A stretch of 64,000 nt of DNA from Magnetospirillum sp902729445 (lineage in GTDB: Bacteria > Pseudomonadota > Alphaproteobacteria > Rhodospirillales > Magnetospirillaceae): positions 1 through 64,000 of the forward strand of contig NZ_CACVCE010000002.1 of assembly GCF_902729445.1 (NCBI RefSeq), in the 5' to 3' direction. A program made the translations under genes and the position numbers. Positions 11,412 to 19,688 of the stretch are shown piece by piece. The notes beneath the pieces are model-generated. The model did not search any database. It was given only the letters and a program-made list of their open reading frames with translations, and was not told where the DNA came from. The first letter of the stretch is position 1; every line of letters begins with the position of its first letter.

Positions 11412-12035
11412 ATGAAAATCCTTGCCCTTCTGGCCATGCTCGTGGCCACCGCTTCCTCTGCCTCGGCCGCCTGCATGGGTCCCGAGGGACTGCCCGAACC
11501 CGGCGCCATGCCCAAGCCTGTTGCCGGCCGGTTCGTGCGCACCGCCGACCGCAACCTGGCCTGCGCGGTGGCCAACGATGTCGGCCAATCCATGGCCCAC
11601 GGCACCAAGCCGACCAGCTTCCTGCCTTGTCTGCGCATTGGCGCGGTGGCGATCTCGCAGGGGCTGCGCCAGGTCGAAGAGGCTTTGGGTCCGCCCGACG
11701 CCATCACCGCCATCGACTGGCGTACCGAGGCGCGCGCCTATTTCATCGCCCAGCGTTCGATCCCCAATCCCTATTACGTCGTGACCTATCAGGACGACGT
11801 GGCGGTGGCGGTGCAATTGATGGGGCCGCCGACCGAGATGCCGGCGGGCTTTTCCGGCCTGGCGCTGGGGGACACGGTTCAGGCGGTGATCGATCAGTTG
11901 GGCAAGCCGTCCCGGCGCTGCCCCGGCAAGGGCAAGGGGGTCGAGACCTGGGTGTGGTCACCCTTTCCCATCGCCATCGACGTGATGGACGGCCATGTGC
12001 TGGGCTTCAAGGTGACGTGGATCACCGGGAAATAA
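11412..12035 (+). CDS. Exported protein of unknown function
   Basis: Encodes 207 residues with a signal peptide (MKILALLAMLVATASSASA) followed by a Cys in the mature protein. Three further Cys occur (LACAV, LPCLR, RRCPG), so disulfides are possible. Two segments, QVEEALGPPD and QAVIDQLGKPS, look like a repeated SmpA/BamE-like 'G-P/K-P' strand-turn, suggesting two related subdomains; this is a weak resemblance only. It ends directly against the convergent thioesterase gene with no gap. I do not assign a function. Confidence 0.75.
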   Translation: MKILALLAMLVATASSASAACMGPEGLPEPGAMPKPVAGRFVRTADRNLACAVANDVGQSMAHGTKPTSFLPCLRIGAVAISQGLRQVEEALGPPDAITAIDWRTEARAYFIAQRSIPNPYYVVTYQDDVAVAVQLMGPPTEMPAGFSGLALGDTVQAVIDQLGKPSRRCPGKGKGVETWVWSPFPIAIDVMDGHVLGFKVTWITGK

Positions 12036-12449
12036 TCATTCCTCGGGCGGGACCAGGCGCTTCGAGCGGTCCTCGTTGATGGCGACGAAGGTGAAGCTGG
12101 CGCTGGTCACCTTGATCTGCTCGGCCTCGCCCCAGCGTCGCCGCACCCAGGCTTCGACCCGCACGGTGATCGAGGATTTGCCGACCTTGATGACCTCGGT
12201 ATAGCACGACACCTCGTCGCCGACGAACACCGCCTCGTGGAAGGTCATCGCTTCGACGGCGACGGTGACCACCAGCCCCTTGGCGCGGTGGAAGGCATGG
12301 GTGCCGCCGGCCAGGTCCATCTGGGCCAGCAGCCAGCCGCCGAAGATCACCCCTTGCGGATTGGTATCGGCCGGCATGGCGACGGTGCGAATCGACAGGC
12401 GCCCGCGGGGCGCATTGGTGTTCTCGATGCTTTGCGGGATGGGGGTCAT
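12036..12449 (-). CDS. yciA: Acyl-CoA thioesterase, YciA family
   Basis: Encodes 137 residues with a single hotdog fold. The family signature is clear: ADTNPQGVIFGGWLLAQMD near residues 27-45, with the catalytic Asp of the helix, then GDEVSCYTEV and GKSSITVRVEAW. YciA enzymes hydrolyse a broad range of acyl-CoAs in the cytoplasm and release free CoA. The C-terminus (RSKRLVPPEE) is also typical. It stands alone, transcribed from the short spacer shared with parE, and its stop abuts the convergent exported-protein gene. Confidence 0.9.
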   Translation of the reverse strand: MTPIPQSIENTNAPRGRLSIRTVAMPADTNPQGVIFGGWLLAQMDLAGGTHAFHRAKGLVVTVAVEAMTFHEAVFVGDEVSCYTEVIKVGKSSITVRVEAWVRRRWGEAEQIKVTSASFTFVAINEDRSKRLVPPEE

Positions 12450-12470
12450 GGTCGGAAATTCACTTTACAA

Positions 12471-12505
12471 GATGTTGTAGGGCGTTGCGGGCATCCTACA
12501 GCATC
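12471..12505. promoter_or_regulatory. Dyad in the yciA/parE divergent spacer
   Basis: GATGTTGTAGG at 12471-12481 pairs with CCTACAGCATC at 12495-12505 (10 of 11, the exception being a G-T pair). It lies between the thioesterase start (12449, minus) and the parE promoter, so it may be a regulator site or a leader hairpin for either gene. Confidence 0.4.
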
Positions 12506-12508
12506 CGC

Positions 12509-12544
12509 TTGCGCCGCCCTCATGCTTTCCTATAATGCCCGCCA
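12509..12544 (+). promoter_or_regulatory. Probable sigma-70 promoter of parE, leaderless
   Basis: TTGCGC at 12509-12514, a 16-bp spacer and a perfect TATAAT at 12531-12536. The expected transcription start, about 7 bp downstream, falls on or next to the ATG at 12544, and no ribosome-binding site is visible. The mRNA is therefore probably leaderless. Confidence 0.6.
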
Positions 12545-14535
12545 TGTCCGATCTGTTCCAGCCATTGGCCCCCAAGGGGGTCGACTATTCCGCCAAGGAT
12601 ATCGAGGTCCTTGAAGGCCTTGAACCCGTGCGCCGTCGCCCCGGCATGTATATCGGCGGCACCGACGAGCGAGCGCTGCACCATCTGGTCGCCGAGGTGC
12701 TGGACAATTCCATGGACGAGGCGGTGGCCGGCCATGCCAGCTGGATCGAGCTGGAGCTCGATGCCGCCGGCAACGCCACCATCCGCGACAACGGCCGCGG
12801 CATCCCGGTCGATCCGCATCCCAAATACCCCGACAAGAGCGCGCTGGAAGTGATCCTGACCACGCTGCATTCCGGCGGCAAGTTCGGCGGCGACGCCTAC
12901 AAGGTGTCGGGCGGCCTGCACGGCGTCGGCGTGTCGGTGGTCAATGCCCTGTCCGACCGGCTGGTGGTCGAAGTGGCGCGCGAGCGCAAGCTTTACCGCC
13001 AGGAATTCAGCCGGGGCGTCGCCCAGGGCGGGCTGGTCGAGGTGGGCGCGGTCCAGAACCGGCGCGGCACCACCGTCACCTTCCATCCCGATCCGGAAAT
13101 CTTCGGCGACCGCGCCTTCTTGAAGGCCCGCACCCTTTACCGCATGGCCCGCTCGAAGGCCTATCTGTTCCGCGGCGTGCAGATCCGCTGGAAGTGCGAT
13201 CCGTCCCTGCTGGACGATACCGACGAGATCCCGGCGGAAGATACCCTGCATTTCCCCAACGGCCTGTCCGACTTCCTGGACAGCGTGCTGAACAAGCGCC
13301 CGCTGCTGACGCGCGGCTTCTTCGCCGGCATCGCGCCCCTGGCCGACGATATGGGGCAGGTGGAATGGGCGGTGGCCTGGCCCGACGATGACGAGGACGG
13401 CTTCACCAACACCTATTGCAACACCGTGCCGACCCCCGACGGCGGCACCCACGAGGCGGGCCTGCGCAACGCCCTGACCCGGGGCCTGCGCGCCTATGGC
13501 GAGTTGCTGGCCAACAAGAAGGGGGCGGCCGTCACCAGCGAGGACGTCATGGGCGGCGCCTGCGTTCTGGTCAGCCTGTTCCTCAAGGACCCGCAATTCC
13601 AGGGCCAGACCAAGGACAAGCTGGTCAGCACCGAGGCCACCCGCCTGGTCGAGAACGCCATCAAGGACCATTTCGACCACTGGCTGTCGGGCGACCCGGA
13701 ATCCGGCAAGGCCCTGCTGGCCCGGATCATCGAGCGGGCGGAAGAACGCCAACGCAAGAAGCTGGCCAAGGAAACCACCCGCAAGACCCCGACCAAGCGG
13801 CTGCGGCTGCCCGGCAAGCTGGCCGATTGCTCGCGCCAGGTGGCGGTCGGCACCGAACTGTTCCTGGTCGAGGGCGATTCGGCCGGCGGCTCGGCCAAGT
13901 CGGGCCGCAACCGCGAGATTCAGGCGATCCTGCCGCTTCGGGGCAAGATCTTGAACGTCGCCTCGGCCTCGACCGACAAGCTGCGCCAGAACCAGGAACT
14001 GAAGGATCTGATCGAAGCGCTGGGCTGCGGCGCCCGCGATTCCTATGACGATGAAAAGCTGCGCTACGAGCGGGTCATCATCATGACCGACGCCGACGTC
14101 GATGGCGCCCATATCGCCAGCCTGCTGATGACCTTCTTCTACCAGGAAATGCCCGACCTGATCAGGAACGGCCATCTGTTCCTGGCGATGCCGCCGCTGT
14201 ACCGCCTGGCCCACGGCCAGCTGGTGGTCTATGCCCGCGACGACGCCCACAAGGAAGAGCTGCTGAAGACCACCTTCGCCGGCAAGAAGAACATCGAGAT
14301 CAGCCGATTCAAGGGCCTGGGCGAAATGCCACCGGCGCAATTGAAGGAAACCACCATGGATCCCAAGCGCCGCACCTTGATCCGCGTCACCTTGCCGTCG
14401 GGCCGCACCGAGGAAGACCGCGAGGAAGCCAAGGATGTCGCCCATCTGGTGGAGACCCTGATGGGCCGCAAGCCGGAACTGCGTTTCCACTATATCCAGA
14501 AGCACGCCCGCTTCGTGCAGGACCTCGACCTGTGA
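12544..14535 (+). CDS. parE: DNA topoisomerase IV subunit B
   Basis: Encodes 663 residues, usual for alphaproteobacterial ParE (shorter than GyrB). With ParC it decatenates daughter chromosomes. The GHKL ATPase domain has EVLDNSMDEA, DNGRGIPV and GGLHGVGVS. The transducer follows, then the TOPRIM domain with EGDSAGGSAKSGR and the metal-binding DADVDGAHI, and a C-terminus typical of ParE (KPELRFHYIQ). An in-frame ATG at 12535 would add MPA, but it lies within the -10 element, so I prefer 12544 (MSDLFQP). The stop overlaps the slyD start. Confidence 0.95.
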   Translation: MSDLFQPLAPKGVDYSAKDIEVLEGLEPVRRRPGMYIGGTDERALHHLVAEVLDNSMDEAVAGHASWIELELDAAGNATIRDNGRGIPVDPHPKYPDKSALEVILTTLHSGGKFGGDAYKVSGGLHGVGVSVVNALSDRLVVEVARERKLYRQEFSRGVAQGGLVEVGAVQNRRGTTVTFHPDPEIFGDRAFLKARTLYRMARSKAYLFRGVQIRWKCDPSLLDDTDEIPAEDTLHFPNGLSDFLDSVLNKRPLLTRGFFAGIAPLADDMGQVEWAVAWPDDDEDGFTNTYCNTVPTPDGGTHEAGLRNALTRGLRAYGELLANKKGAAVTSEDVMGGACVLVSLFLKDPQFQGQTKDKLVSTEATRLVENAIKDHFDHWLSGDPESGKALLARIIERAEERQRKKLAKETTRKTPTKRLRLPGKLADCSRQVAVGTELFLVEGDSAGGSAKSGRNREIQAILPLRGKILNVASASTDKLRQNQELKDLIEALGCGARDSYDDEKLRYERVIIMTDADVDGAHIASLLMTFFYQEMPDLIRNGHLFLAMPPLYRLAHGQLVVYARDDAHKEELLKTTFAGKKNIEISRFKGLGEMPPAQLKETTMDPKRRTLIRVTLPSGRTEEDREEAKDVAHLVETLMGRKPELRFHYIQKHARFVQDLDL

Positions 14536-14996
14536 GCGCCCGCATCCAGCCCGGCCATGTGGTCACCCTGGCCTATTCCGTGCGCGGCAGCGACGGCCAC
14601 ATGGTGGACGAGGGGCGCGACCCGCTGGTCTATCTGCATGGCGGCCACGATGCCATCTTCCCCCGCATCGAGGAAGCGCTGGCCGGCAAGGTGGTGGGCG
14701 ACACCCTGACCATCCGCTTGTCGCCCGAAGATGCTTTCGGCGATTACGATGCCGGCTTGGTCACCCTGGTCGATCTGGCCGAATTGCCGGCCGACGCCGA
14801 GCCGGGCATGCAGATCGAGGCGACGCCGACCGACGGCGGCGAATCGGTTCTTTACACCGTCACCGAGATCGCCGAGGGCAAGGCGGTGCTGGACGGCAAC
14901 CATCCGCTGGCCGGCATGGACCTGCTGTTTTCCTGCGAGGTCAAGGCGATCCGCCCGGCGACCGAGGACGAAAAAAAGGCCGGCCACATTTTGTAG
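14532..14996 (+). CDS. slyD: FKBP-type peptidyl-prolyl isomerase, SlyD-like
   Basis: Encodes 154 residues from GTG 14532, which overlaps the parE stop (GTGA), indicating translational coupling. The N-terminal FKBP half has VTLAYSVRGSDGHMVDEG and the loop around LHGGHDAIFPRIEEAL. The inserted IF chaperone domain includes LSPEDAFGDYD, and HPLAGMDLLF closes the FKBP fold. These are SlyD-family landmarks. It lacks the His/Cys-rich metal-binding tail of E. coli SlyD, so nickel handling is unlikely; a folding role in the cytoplasm is inferred. Confidence 0.9.
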   Translation: MSARIQPGHVVTLAYSVRGSDGHMVDEGRDPLVYLHGGHDAIFPRIEEALAGKVVGDTLTIRLSPEDAFGDYDAGLVTLVDLAELPADAEPGMQIEATPTDGGESVLYTVTEIAEGKAVLDGNHPLAGMDLLFSCEVKAIRPATEDEKKAGHIL

Positions 14997-15011
14997 GCCG
15001 GCCGTCTTTTT
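14978..15011 (+). terminator. Intrinsic terminator of parE-slyD
   Basis: GGCCGGCC at 14978-14985 pairs with GGCCGGCC at 14996-15003, with slyD's TAG stop in the loop, followed by GTCTTTTTCTT. The A-run before the stem suggests it could also act for the opposite strand. Confidence 0.85.
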
Positions 15012-15028
15012 CTTGAAGAGGTCAGGAG

Positions 15029-15259
15029 CTAGTGCACCTTGGCCTTGGACAGGAAGCACAGGCAGCCATCGTCATCCTTGCGGCAGGTGTTGACGAAGCC
15101 CTCGCACTGGCAGAAGGCGTTGAAGCCGTGAATGTCGTTGCGCGCCTTGTTGGCGTCGGCGGCGGAGATCATGCCCTTTTCGACCGCCTTGTGGACCGGG
15201 ACGAAATCCTTGCATTCATGACAGCTCGACATGGTCAGACCCCCGATACGAATTGACAT
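15029..15259 (-). CDS. Small cysteine-rich protein, unknown
   Basis: Encodes 76 residues. The start at 15259 has AGGATGAC upstream; an internal ATG at 15232 with GGGGG before it is a real alternative (67 residues). Seven cysteines fall in pairs and near-pairs: CHEC near 13-16, CQCEGFVNTC near 50-59 and CLC near 66-68. This suggests zinc or Fe-S binding. There is no signal peptide or membrane segment. I do not recognise a named family. It is monocistronic between slyD and grxD. Confidence 0.7.
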   Translation of the reverse strand: MSIRIGGLTMSSCHECKDFVPVHKAVEKGMISAADANKARNDIHGFNAFCQCEGFVNTCRKDDDGCLCFLSKAKVH

Positions 15260-15364
15260 GCTGTCATCCTAGGGCGGGCAAGCTGTGCGCGGAACACCCC
15301 AAGGGTGGGCCAACCGCCCGCCCAGAAGAACCAACCCATCCCCCTAGTCCTTTGGAATCAACGC

Positions 15365-15392
15365 AAAAAAGCCACCCCGCAGGGTGGCTTTT
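15365..15392 (-). terminator. Intrinsic terminator of grxD
   Basis: A 10-bp stem (15367-15376 with 15383-15392, AAAAGCCACC/GGTGGCTTTT) and, read on the minus strand, a run of six T at 15370-15365. It lies 35 bp after the grxD stop. Confidence 0.9.
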
Positions 15393-15426
15393 CGCATTTC
15401 AAGGCGGGTAGGAGGGTCCGAAAACC

Positions 15427-15756
15427 CTACATCAGGCCCTTGTCGGTCAGCAGCGCCTTCAACTCGCCGTTGGCCGCCATCTCGCGCACGATGTCGCAGC
15501 CGCCGACGAACTCGCCCTTGACGTAAAGCTGCGGCAGGGTCGGCCAGTTGGTGTACTGCTTGATGCCCTCGCGCAAGGAGGAATCGACCAGGATGTCGAT
15601 GCCCTTGAACTTGACGCCCAGTTCCGACAGGACCTGAACCACGGCGGCGGAAAAGCCGCATTGCGGGAACATCGGGGTCCCCTTCATGTAGAGAACGATG
15701 TCGTTCTCGGCCAGGTCCTGCTGGATACGCTCGAAAACCGGATTGCTCATGGACAT
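15427..15756 (-). CDS. grxD: Monothiol glutaredoxin (Grx4/GrxD type)
   Basis: Encodes 109 residues with the monothiol active site CGFS (Cys 33), followed by WPTLPQLYVKGEFVGGCDI, which binds glutathione. Proteins of this class carry a [2Fe-2S] cluster, often with a BolA partner, and deliver it to apo-proteins and iron regulators. The partner bolA is nearby at 16981-17238 on the same strand, but an opposite-strand membrane-protein gene lies between them. Full length, with its own terminator. Confidence 0.96.
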   Translation of the reverse strand: MSMSNPVFERIQQDLAENDIVLYMKGTPMFPQCGFSAAVVQVLSELGVKFKGIDILVDSSLREGIKQYTNWPTLPQLYVKGEFVGGCDIVREMAANGELKALLTDKGLM

Positions 15757-15925
15757 AACCCTGCTTGCTGGGGATTAAGGCGGATTGCGGTCAATGTAGG
15801 ATGGGCCTGGGTGATATGCAACCGCCAAGCCGGGTTTTTTGGCCTGCCTCACAGGTTGTAAAAACACATGAAACAAGCCCGTAAATGGGGCATAGTGCCG
15901 GGATCGGGAAGAGGTTCCGGGGGGA

Positions 15926-16984
15926 ATGATGACGGAGTTGATGTCGTGGGTATCGCCGGCCTTGACGGCGATGATGCCATTGTTCGTGCTGGCGTGCGGC
16001 ATGCTGCTGCCGACCTATCTGTCGCGGGTCAAGCAAAGCGAACTGGAGCGCCTTGCCGCCAGCTATGCCGGCATCGAGCGGGCGCGCGGCTTCCAGTCGG
16101 CGCAGCAGATGGCCGACCGCTTCTCGGTGACGCATTTCATCATTCCGGTGGCCTTCACCACCTTCCAGGTGTCGATCCTGTCCTTCCTGACCTTCTACGG
16201 CGCGCGCATCGACCCGCTGGCCAAGGATTTCATCCTGGGCGGCGCCGACATCATCAAGGGCGATTACCAGAATTACGCGATGCTGACCTTGTGCACGGTG
16301 TCGTTCGCCTTTCTGGGGGCCTTCATCTGGATGATCCAGAACCTGGTGACCCGCATCGTGTCGCGCAACATCAACCCGGCCACCTTCTACGCCATGAGCG
16401 TCAACATCTTGCTGGCCACCACCCTGGCGGCGGTGCTGCACCACATCTATCACGGCGGCCTGGACGAGGTGTTGGGCCTGCCCAGTGCGTCGGATAAGCC
16501 GTCCTTGCTGATCGTGATGGCCTTCCTGACCGGCATGGCGCCGGACATCATGCTGGACAAGCTGCGCCGCGGCCTGAAGTTCTTCCGCCCCGAAGGCGAG
16601 GCGGCCAGCATGCCGTTGACCACCATCCAGGGCATTTCCAGCTTCACCGCGTTCCGCTTGAAGGAAATGGGCCTGGATGGCGTTCAGAACCTGGCCCAGA
16701 CCAATCCGGTCGAGCTTTACATGATGACGCCGGCTTCGATTCAGACCTGCCTGGATTGGGTGGGCCAGGCGCAGCTGCAGCTGTCCTTTCCCGACAAGGC
16801 GGCGGCGCTGGGGCCGCTGGGGGTGCGGACCATGCTGGATTTCCACGCCATGGATGATGCCATCCTGGCCGGCCTGACCGGCTGGAGCGCCGAGCAGGTG
16901 GCCAACGCCAAGCGCCGGGTGGACCAGACGCCGTCTTTCGCCAGCCTCAGGGAGCTGAACGCGCTGCTGGTGGGGGCGGTCTAG
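15926..16984 (+). CDS. Multi-pass membrane protein of unknown function
   Basis: Encodes 352 residues. Hydrophobic segments suggest five membrane helices: about 10-30, 70-92, 118-141, 153-176 and 193-212. The soluble C-terminal about 130 residues contain GISSFTAFRLKEMGLDGVQNLA, closely resembling a helix-hairpin-helix unit, and a second, weaker one near LTGWSAEQVANAKRRV. A membrane protein with a tail of HhH-like repeats is unusual. I do not recognise a named family. Its stop codon overlaps the stop of convergent bolA (both TAG, in 16981-16984). The 169-bp upstream spacer shows no clear promoter. Confidence 0.8.
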   Translation: MMTELMSWVSPALTAMMPLFVLACGMLLPTYLSRVKQSELERLAASYAGIERARGFQSAQQMADRFSVTHFIIPVAFTTFQVSILSFLTFYGARIDPLAKDFILGGADIIKGDYQNYAMLTLCTVSFAFLGAFIWMIQNLVTRIVSRNINPATFYAMSVNILLATTLAAVLHHIYHGGLDEVLGLPSASDKPSLLIVMAFLTGMAPDIMLDKLRRGLKFFRPEGEAASMPLTTIQGISSFTAFRLKEMGLDGVQNLAQTNPVELYMMTPASIQTCLDWVGQAQLQLSFPDKAAALGPLGVRTMLDFHAMDDAILAGLTGWSAEQVANAKRRVDQTPSFASLRELNALLVGAV

Positions 16985-17238
16985 GCCTTGGCCCAGTCGG
17001 GCGCGGTTTCGGGTGTGGCGGTCTGCAGGGCCAGGGCGTGCAAATCGCCGCCCATCATGCCCTTCAACGAGGCATAGACCATCTGGTGCTGCTGCACCCG
17101 GCTTTTGCCGGCAAAGGCCGAACTGACCACCAGGGCCGAATAATGGTCGCCGTCGCCGCGCAGGTCCTCGATGATCACCTTGGCGTCGGGAAAGGCTTCC
17201 TTGATCATTTTTTCGATCACACCGGCTTCCATGGGCAT
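16981..17238 (-). CDS. bolA: BolA family protein
   Basis: Encodes 85 residues from ATG 17238, supported by AAGGAG 8 bp upstream; the frame extends to 17298 without a ribosome site. It matches the BolA fold (IEKMIKEAFPDAKVIIEDLRGDGDHYSALVVS) and the signature RVQQHQMVYASL, whose His is the cluster-ligand candidate. BolA pairs with CGFS glutaredoxins in iron sensing and Fe-S transfer. GrxD at 15427-15756 is the likely partner. Confidence 0.93.
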   Translation of the reverse strand: MPMEAGVIEKMIKEAFPDAKVIIEDLRGDGDHYSALVVSSAFAGKSRVQQHQMVYASLKGMMGGDLHALALQTATPETAPDWAKA

Positions 17239-17306
17239 GGGCTTTGCTCCTTGATTTCGCGATTGCTGCAAGTATGGGGGCTTGGCGCGTCGGCGCAACC
17301 CCTGCT

Positions 17307-18158
17307 TTAGCGTTTCGGCCAGGAATATAGGGCCAGGGCCGCCCAGATCACCGGGAAGGCGACGGCGTGGGCCATGGTGAAGGCCTCACCCAGCACCAGC
17401 ACCGCCATCAGCATCTGCACCGTCGGATTGATGTAGAACAGCATCCCCAGGGTCGACAGGCGCAGCCGGCGGGCACCGACGGCGAACAGAACCAGCGGGA
17501 TGGCGGTGATCGGGCCGGCCAGGGCCAGAAGCCCGATGGTCCGGCCATCGGCCTGGCCCACCTCGCCGCCGCCGATCCAGACCAGATAGGCCAGCGCGGG
17601 CAGCACCATCCACCCGGTCTCGACCGCCAGGCCCGCCAGGGCCGGCACATTGATGGTTTTGCGCAGCAATCCGTAGAACGCCATGCTGAAGGCCAGCACC
17701 AGCGCCACCCAGGGAATGCCGTTTCCGTGCGCCACCAGCCAGCCGACCGCCAAGGCGGCCAGCCCGACCGCCACCGACTGGCGCCCGGACAGGCGCTCGC
17801 CCAGGACCAGGCGGGCCAGCAGGACCGACACCAGCGGATAGATGAAATAGCCCAGGCTGGCTTCCAAGGCCCGGCCGTTGGCCGAGGCCCAGATGAAGCC
17901 GCCCCAATTGGCACCGATGGCCAAGGCCGAGGCGGCCAGTCCCAGCGCGTGGCGCGGATTGCCAAGGATGGCCCGGATGTCGGCCAGGCGTCGCCACAAG
18001 GCCAGCACCAGGACCGAGAACAAGGTGGTGCCGATGGCCCGGTGCGCCATGATCTCGGCGGCCGGCAGGCTGCCGAGCGCGTGGAAATAGACGCCGAACA
18101 CGCCCCAGCTGACGAATGCCAGCAAGACGGCCATGATGCCAAGGCGGGTCTGGTCCAT
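17307..18158 (-). CDS. rarD: RarD-type EamA/DMT-family transporter
   Basis: Encodes 283 residues from ATG 18158 (MDQTRLGI); the frame continues to 18215 but those residues are not membrane-like. Ten hydrophobic segments in two EamA repeats. RarD features include the opening helix with FVSWGVFGVYFHAL, the HRAIGTT motif, NWGGFIWASANGRALEASLGYFI-type loop 4 and LRFYINPT-like LGMLFYINPT. The family includes exporters of amino acids and drugs; the substrate here is unknown. Close downstream of the livF end on the same strand's map but a separate unit. Confidence 0.88.
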   Translation of the reverse strand: MDQTRLGIMAVLLAFVSWGVFGVYFHALGSLPAAEIMAHRAIGTTLFSVLVLALWRRLADIRAILGNPRHALGLAASALAIGANWGGFIWASANGRALEASLGYFIYPLVSVLLARLVLGERLSGRQSVAVGLAALAVGWLVAHGNGIPWVALVLAFSMAFYGLLRKTINVPALAGLAVETGWMVLPALAYLVWIGGGEVGQADGRTIGLLALAGPITAIPLVLFAVGARRLRLSTLGMLFYINPTVQMLMAVLVLGEAFTMAHAVAFPVIWAALALYSWPKR

Positions 18159-18222
18159 GATCAAGGGATCTGCCGAACAATCGAGCCGGCAGTGTAGGAG
18201 CCGGGATCGCCCCAAGGAAGTC

Positions 18223-18927
18223 CTAAAGTCCCAGATAGGCTTCCTTGATCCGTTCGTCGGCCAGCAGGGTCTTGCCGGTATCGCTCATCACCACCGATCC
18301 GGTCTCCAGCACATAGCCGCGATCGGCGATGGCCAGGGCGGCATAGGCGTTCTGTTCGACCAGGAAGATGGTGGTTCCCGCTTCCTTCAAGGCGACGACG
18401 GCGTCGAAGATTTCCTGCACCAGCAAGGGGGCCAGGCCCATGCTGGGCTCGTCCAGCAGCAACAGGCGCGGATGGCTCATCAGGGCGCGGGCGATGGCCA
18501 ACATCTGCTGCTGGCCGCCCGACAGCGTGCCGGCCGGCAGTTCCCGCTTCTTGAACAGAATCGGGAACATGTCGTACATGCGCTTCATGTCGGCTTCGAC
18601 GTCGCAGCCTTTGCGGCGATAGGCGCCCAGGCGCAGATTGTCCTCGACCGACATCGGGCCGAACACCTGGCGGCCTTCCGGCACCTGGGCGATGCCCAGC
18701 GCCACGCGGGCATCGGCCGGCATGCGGGTGATGTCCTTGCCGTCGAACTTGATGGTGCCGGCGGTGAGGGGCTGCACGCCCGAGATGCCGCGCAGCAAGG
18801 TGGTCTTGCCGGCGCCGTTGGCACCGACCAAGGCGACCAGTTCGCCCTCGCGGACCTCGACATCGATGCCGCGCAGCGCCTGGATGCGGCCGTAATGACT
18901 GGTGATCCCGGAAATTTCGAGCAGCAT
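18223..18927 (-). CDS. livF: Branched-chain amino acid ABC transporter ATPase LivF
   Basis: Encodes 234 residues. Walker A (GANGAGKTTL), signature LSGGQQQML, Walker B (RLLLLDEPSMGLAP) and the switch His region (LVEQN) are intact. The glutamine-rich VEQN and the ending EAYLGL are typical LivF features. It is the last gene of livK-H-M-G-F; its ATG overlaps the livG stop (ATGA at 18924-18927), so translation is coupled. It works in the cytoplasm with LivG to power uptake through LivHM. Confidence 0.95.
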   Translation of the reverse strand: MLLEISGITSHYGRIQALRGIDVEVREGELVALVGANGAGKTTLLRGISGVQPLTAGTIKFDGKDITRMPADARVALGIAQVPEGRQVFGPMSVEDNLRLGAYRRKGCDVEADMKRMYDMFPILFKKRELPAGTLSGGQQQMLAIARALMSHPRLLLLDEPSMGLAPLLVQEIFDAVVALKEAGTTIFLVEQNAYAALAIADRGYVLETGSVVMSDTGKTLLADERIKEAYLGL

Positions 18928-19688
18928 CACGCATGGGCTCCCAAATAGGCGGCGACGACATCCGGGTTGGCCCGAACCTCGGCCGGCGTGCCCTCGGCCA
19001 GCTTGCGGCCGTAATCGATGGCCAGGATGGCATCGGAAATGCCCATGACCATCTTCATGTCGTGTTCGACCAGCACCACGGTCACGCCGGTCTGGGCGAC
19101 CTTCTTGATGACCTCGTCGATCTCGCGGCTTTCGGTGGCGTTCAGGCCGGCGGCCGGCTCGTCCAGCAGCAAAAGGCGGGGCTTGGCCGCCAGGGCTCGG
19201 GCGATTTCCAGCCGCTTCAGGGCGCCATAGGGCATCTGGGCGGCATCCGCGGTCACGTACTTGGCCAGGCCGACGAACTCCATCAGCGACGCGCAATAGT
19301 CGCGGCACTCGCGGTCCTTGCGGGTGACCGACGGCAGCCGCAGGAAGGATGGCAGGAAGCGGCGGTCCAGATGCAGATGGTGGCCGACCATGACGTTCTC
19401 GATGGCCGGCATGTTGAAGAAGATCTGCAGGTTCTGGAAGGTCCGGCTCATGCCCATGGCCGCCAGCTCGTAAGGCTTCTTGCCGGCGATGTCCTTGTCG
19501 TCGAACAAGATCTTGCCGCAAGACGGGGTGTAGACGGCGGTGATCAGGTTGAACAGCGTGGTCTTGCCGGCGCCGTTCGGTCCGATGATCGAATGGATGG
19601 TGCCGGGGTTGATGGTGAAGGACAGGTCCTCGATGGCGTGGATGCCGCCGAACTCCTTGGACAGACCGTCGACTTTCAGCAAGCTCAT
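18927..19688 (-). CDS. livG: Branched-chain amino acid ABC transporter ATPase LivG
   Basis: Encodes 253 residues starting MSLLKVDGLSKEFGG. Walker A (GPNGAGKTTLF), the LivG-type YTPSCGKILFD region, a Q-loop (ARTFQNLQIF-like SRTFQNLQIF), the ABC signature in PYGALKRLEIARAL, a Walker B with LLLDEPAAGLN and the His switch in LVEHDMKMV are present. The signature motif is PYGALKR rather than LSGGQ, which is usual for LivG. The start overlaps the livM stop by 4 bp and the stop overlaps livF. Confidence 0.95.
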   Translation of the reverse strand: MSLLKVDGLSKEFGGIHAIEDLSFTINPGTIHSIIGPNGAGKTTLFNLITAVYTPSCGKILFDDKDIAGKKPYELAAMGMSRTFQNLQIFFNMPAIENVMVGHHLHLDRRFLPSFLRLPSVTRKDRECRDYCASLMEFVGLAKYVTADAAQMPYGALKRLEIARALAAKPRLLLLDEPAAGLNATESREIDEVIKKVAQTGVTVVLVEHDMKMVMGISDAILAIDYGRKLAEGTPAEVRANPDVVAAYLGAHA

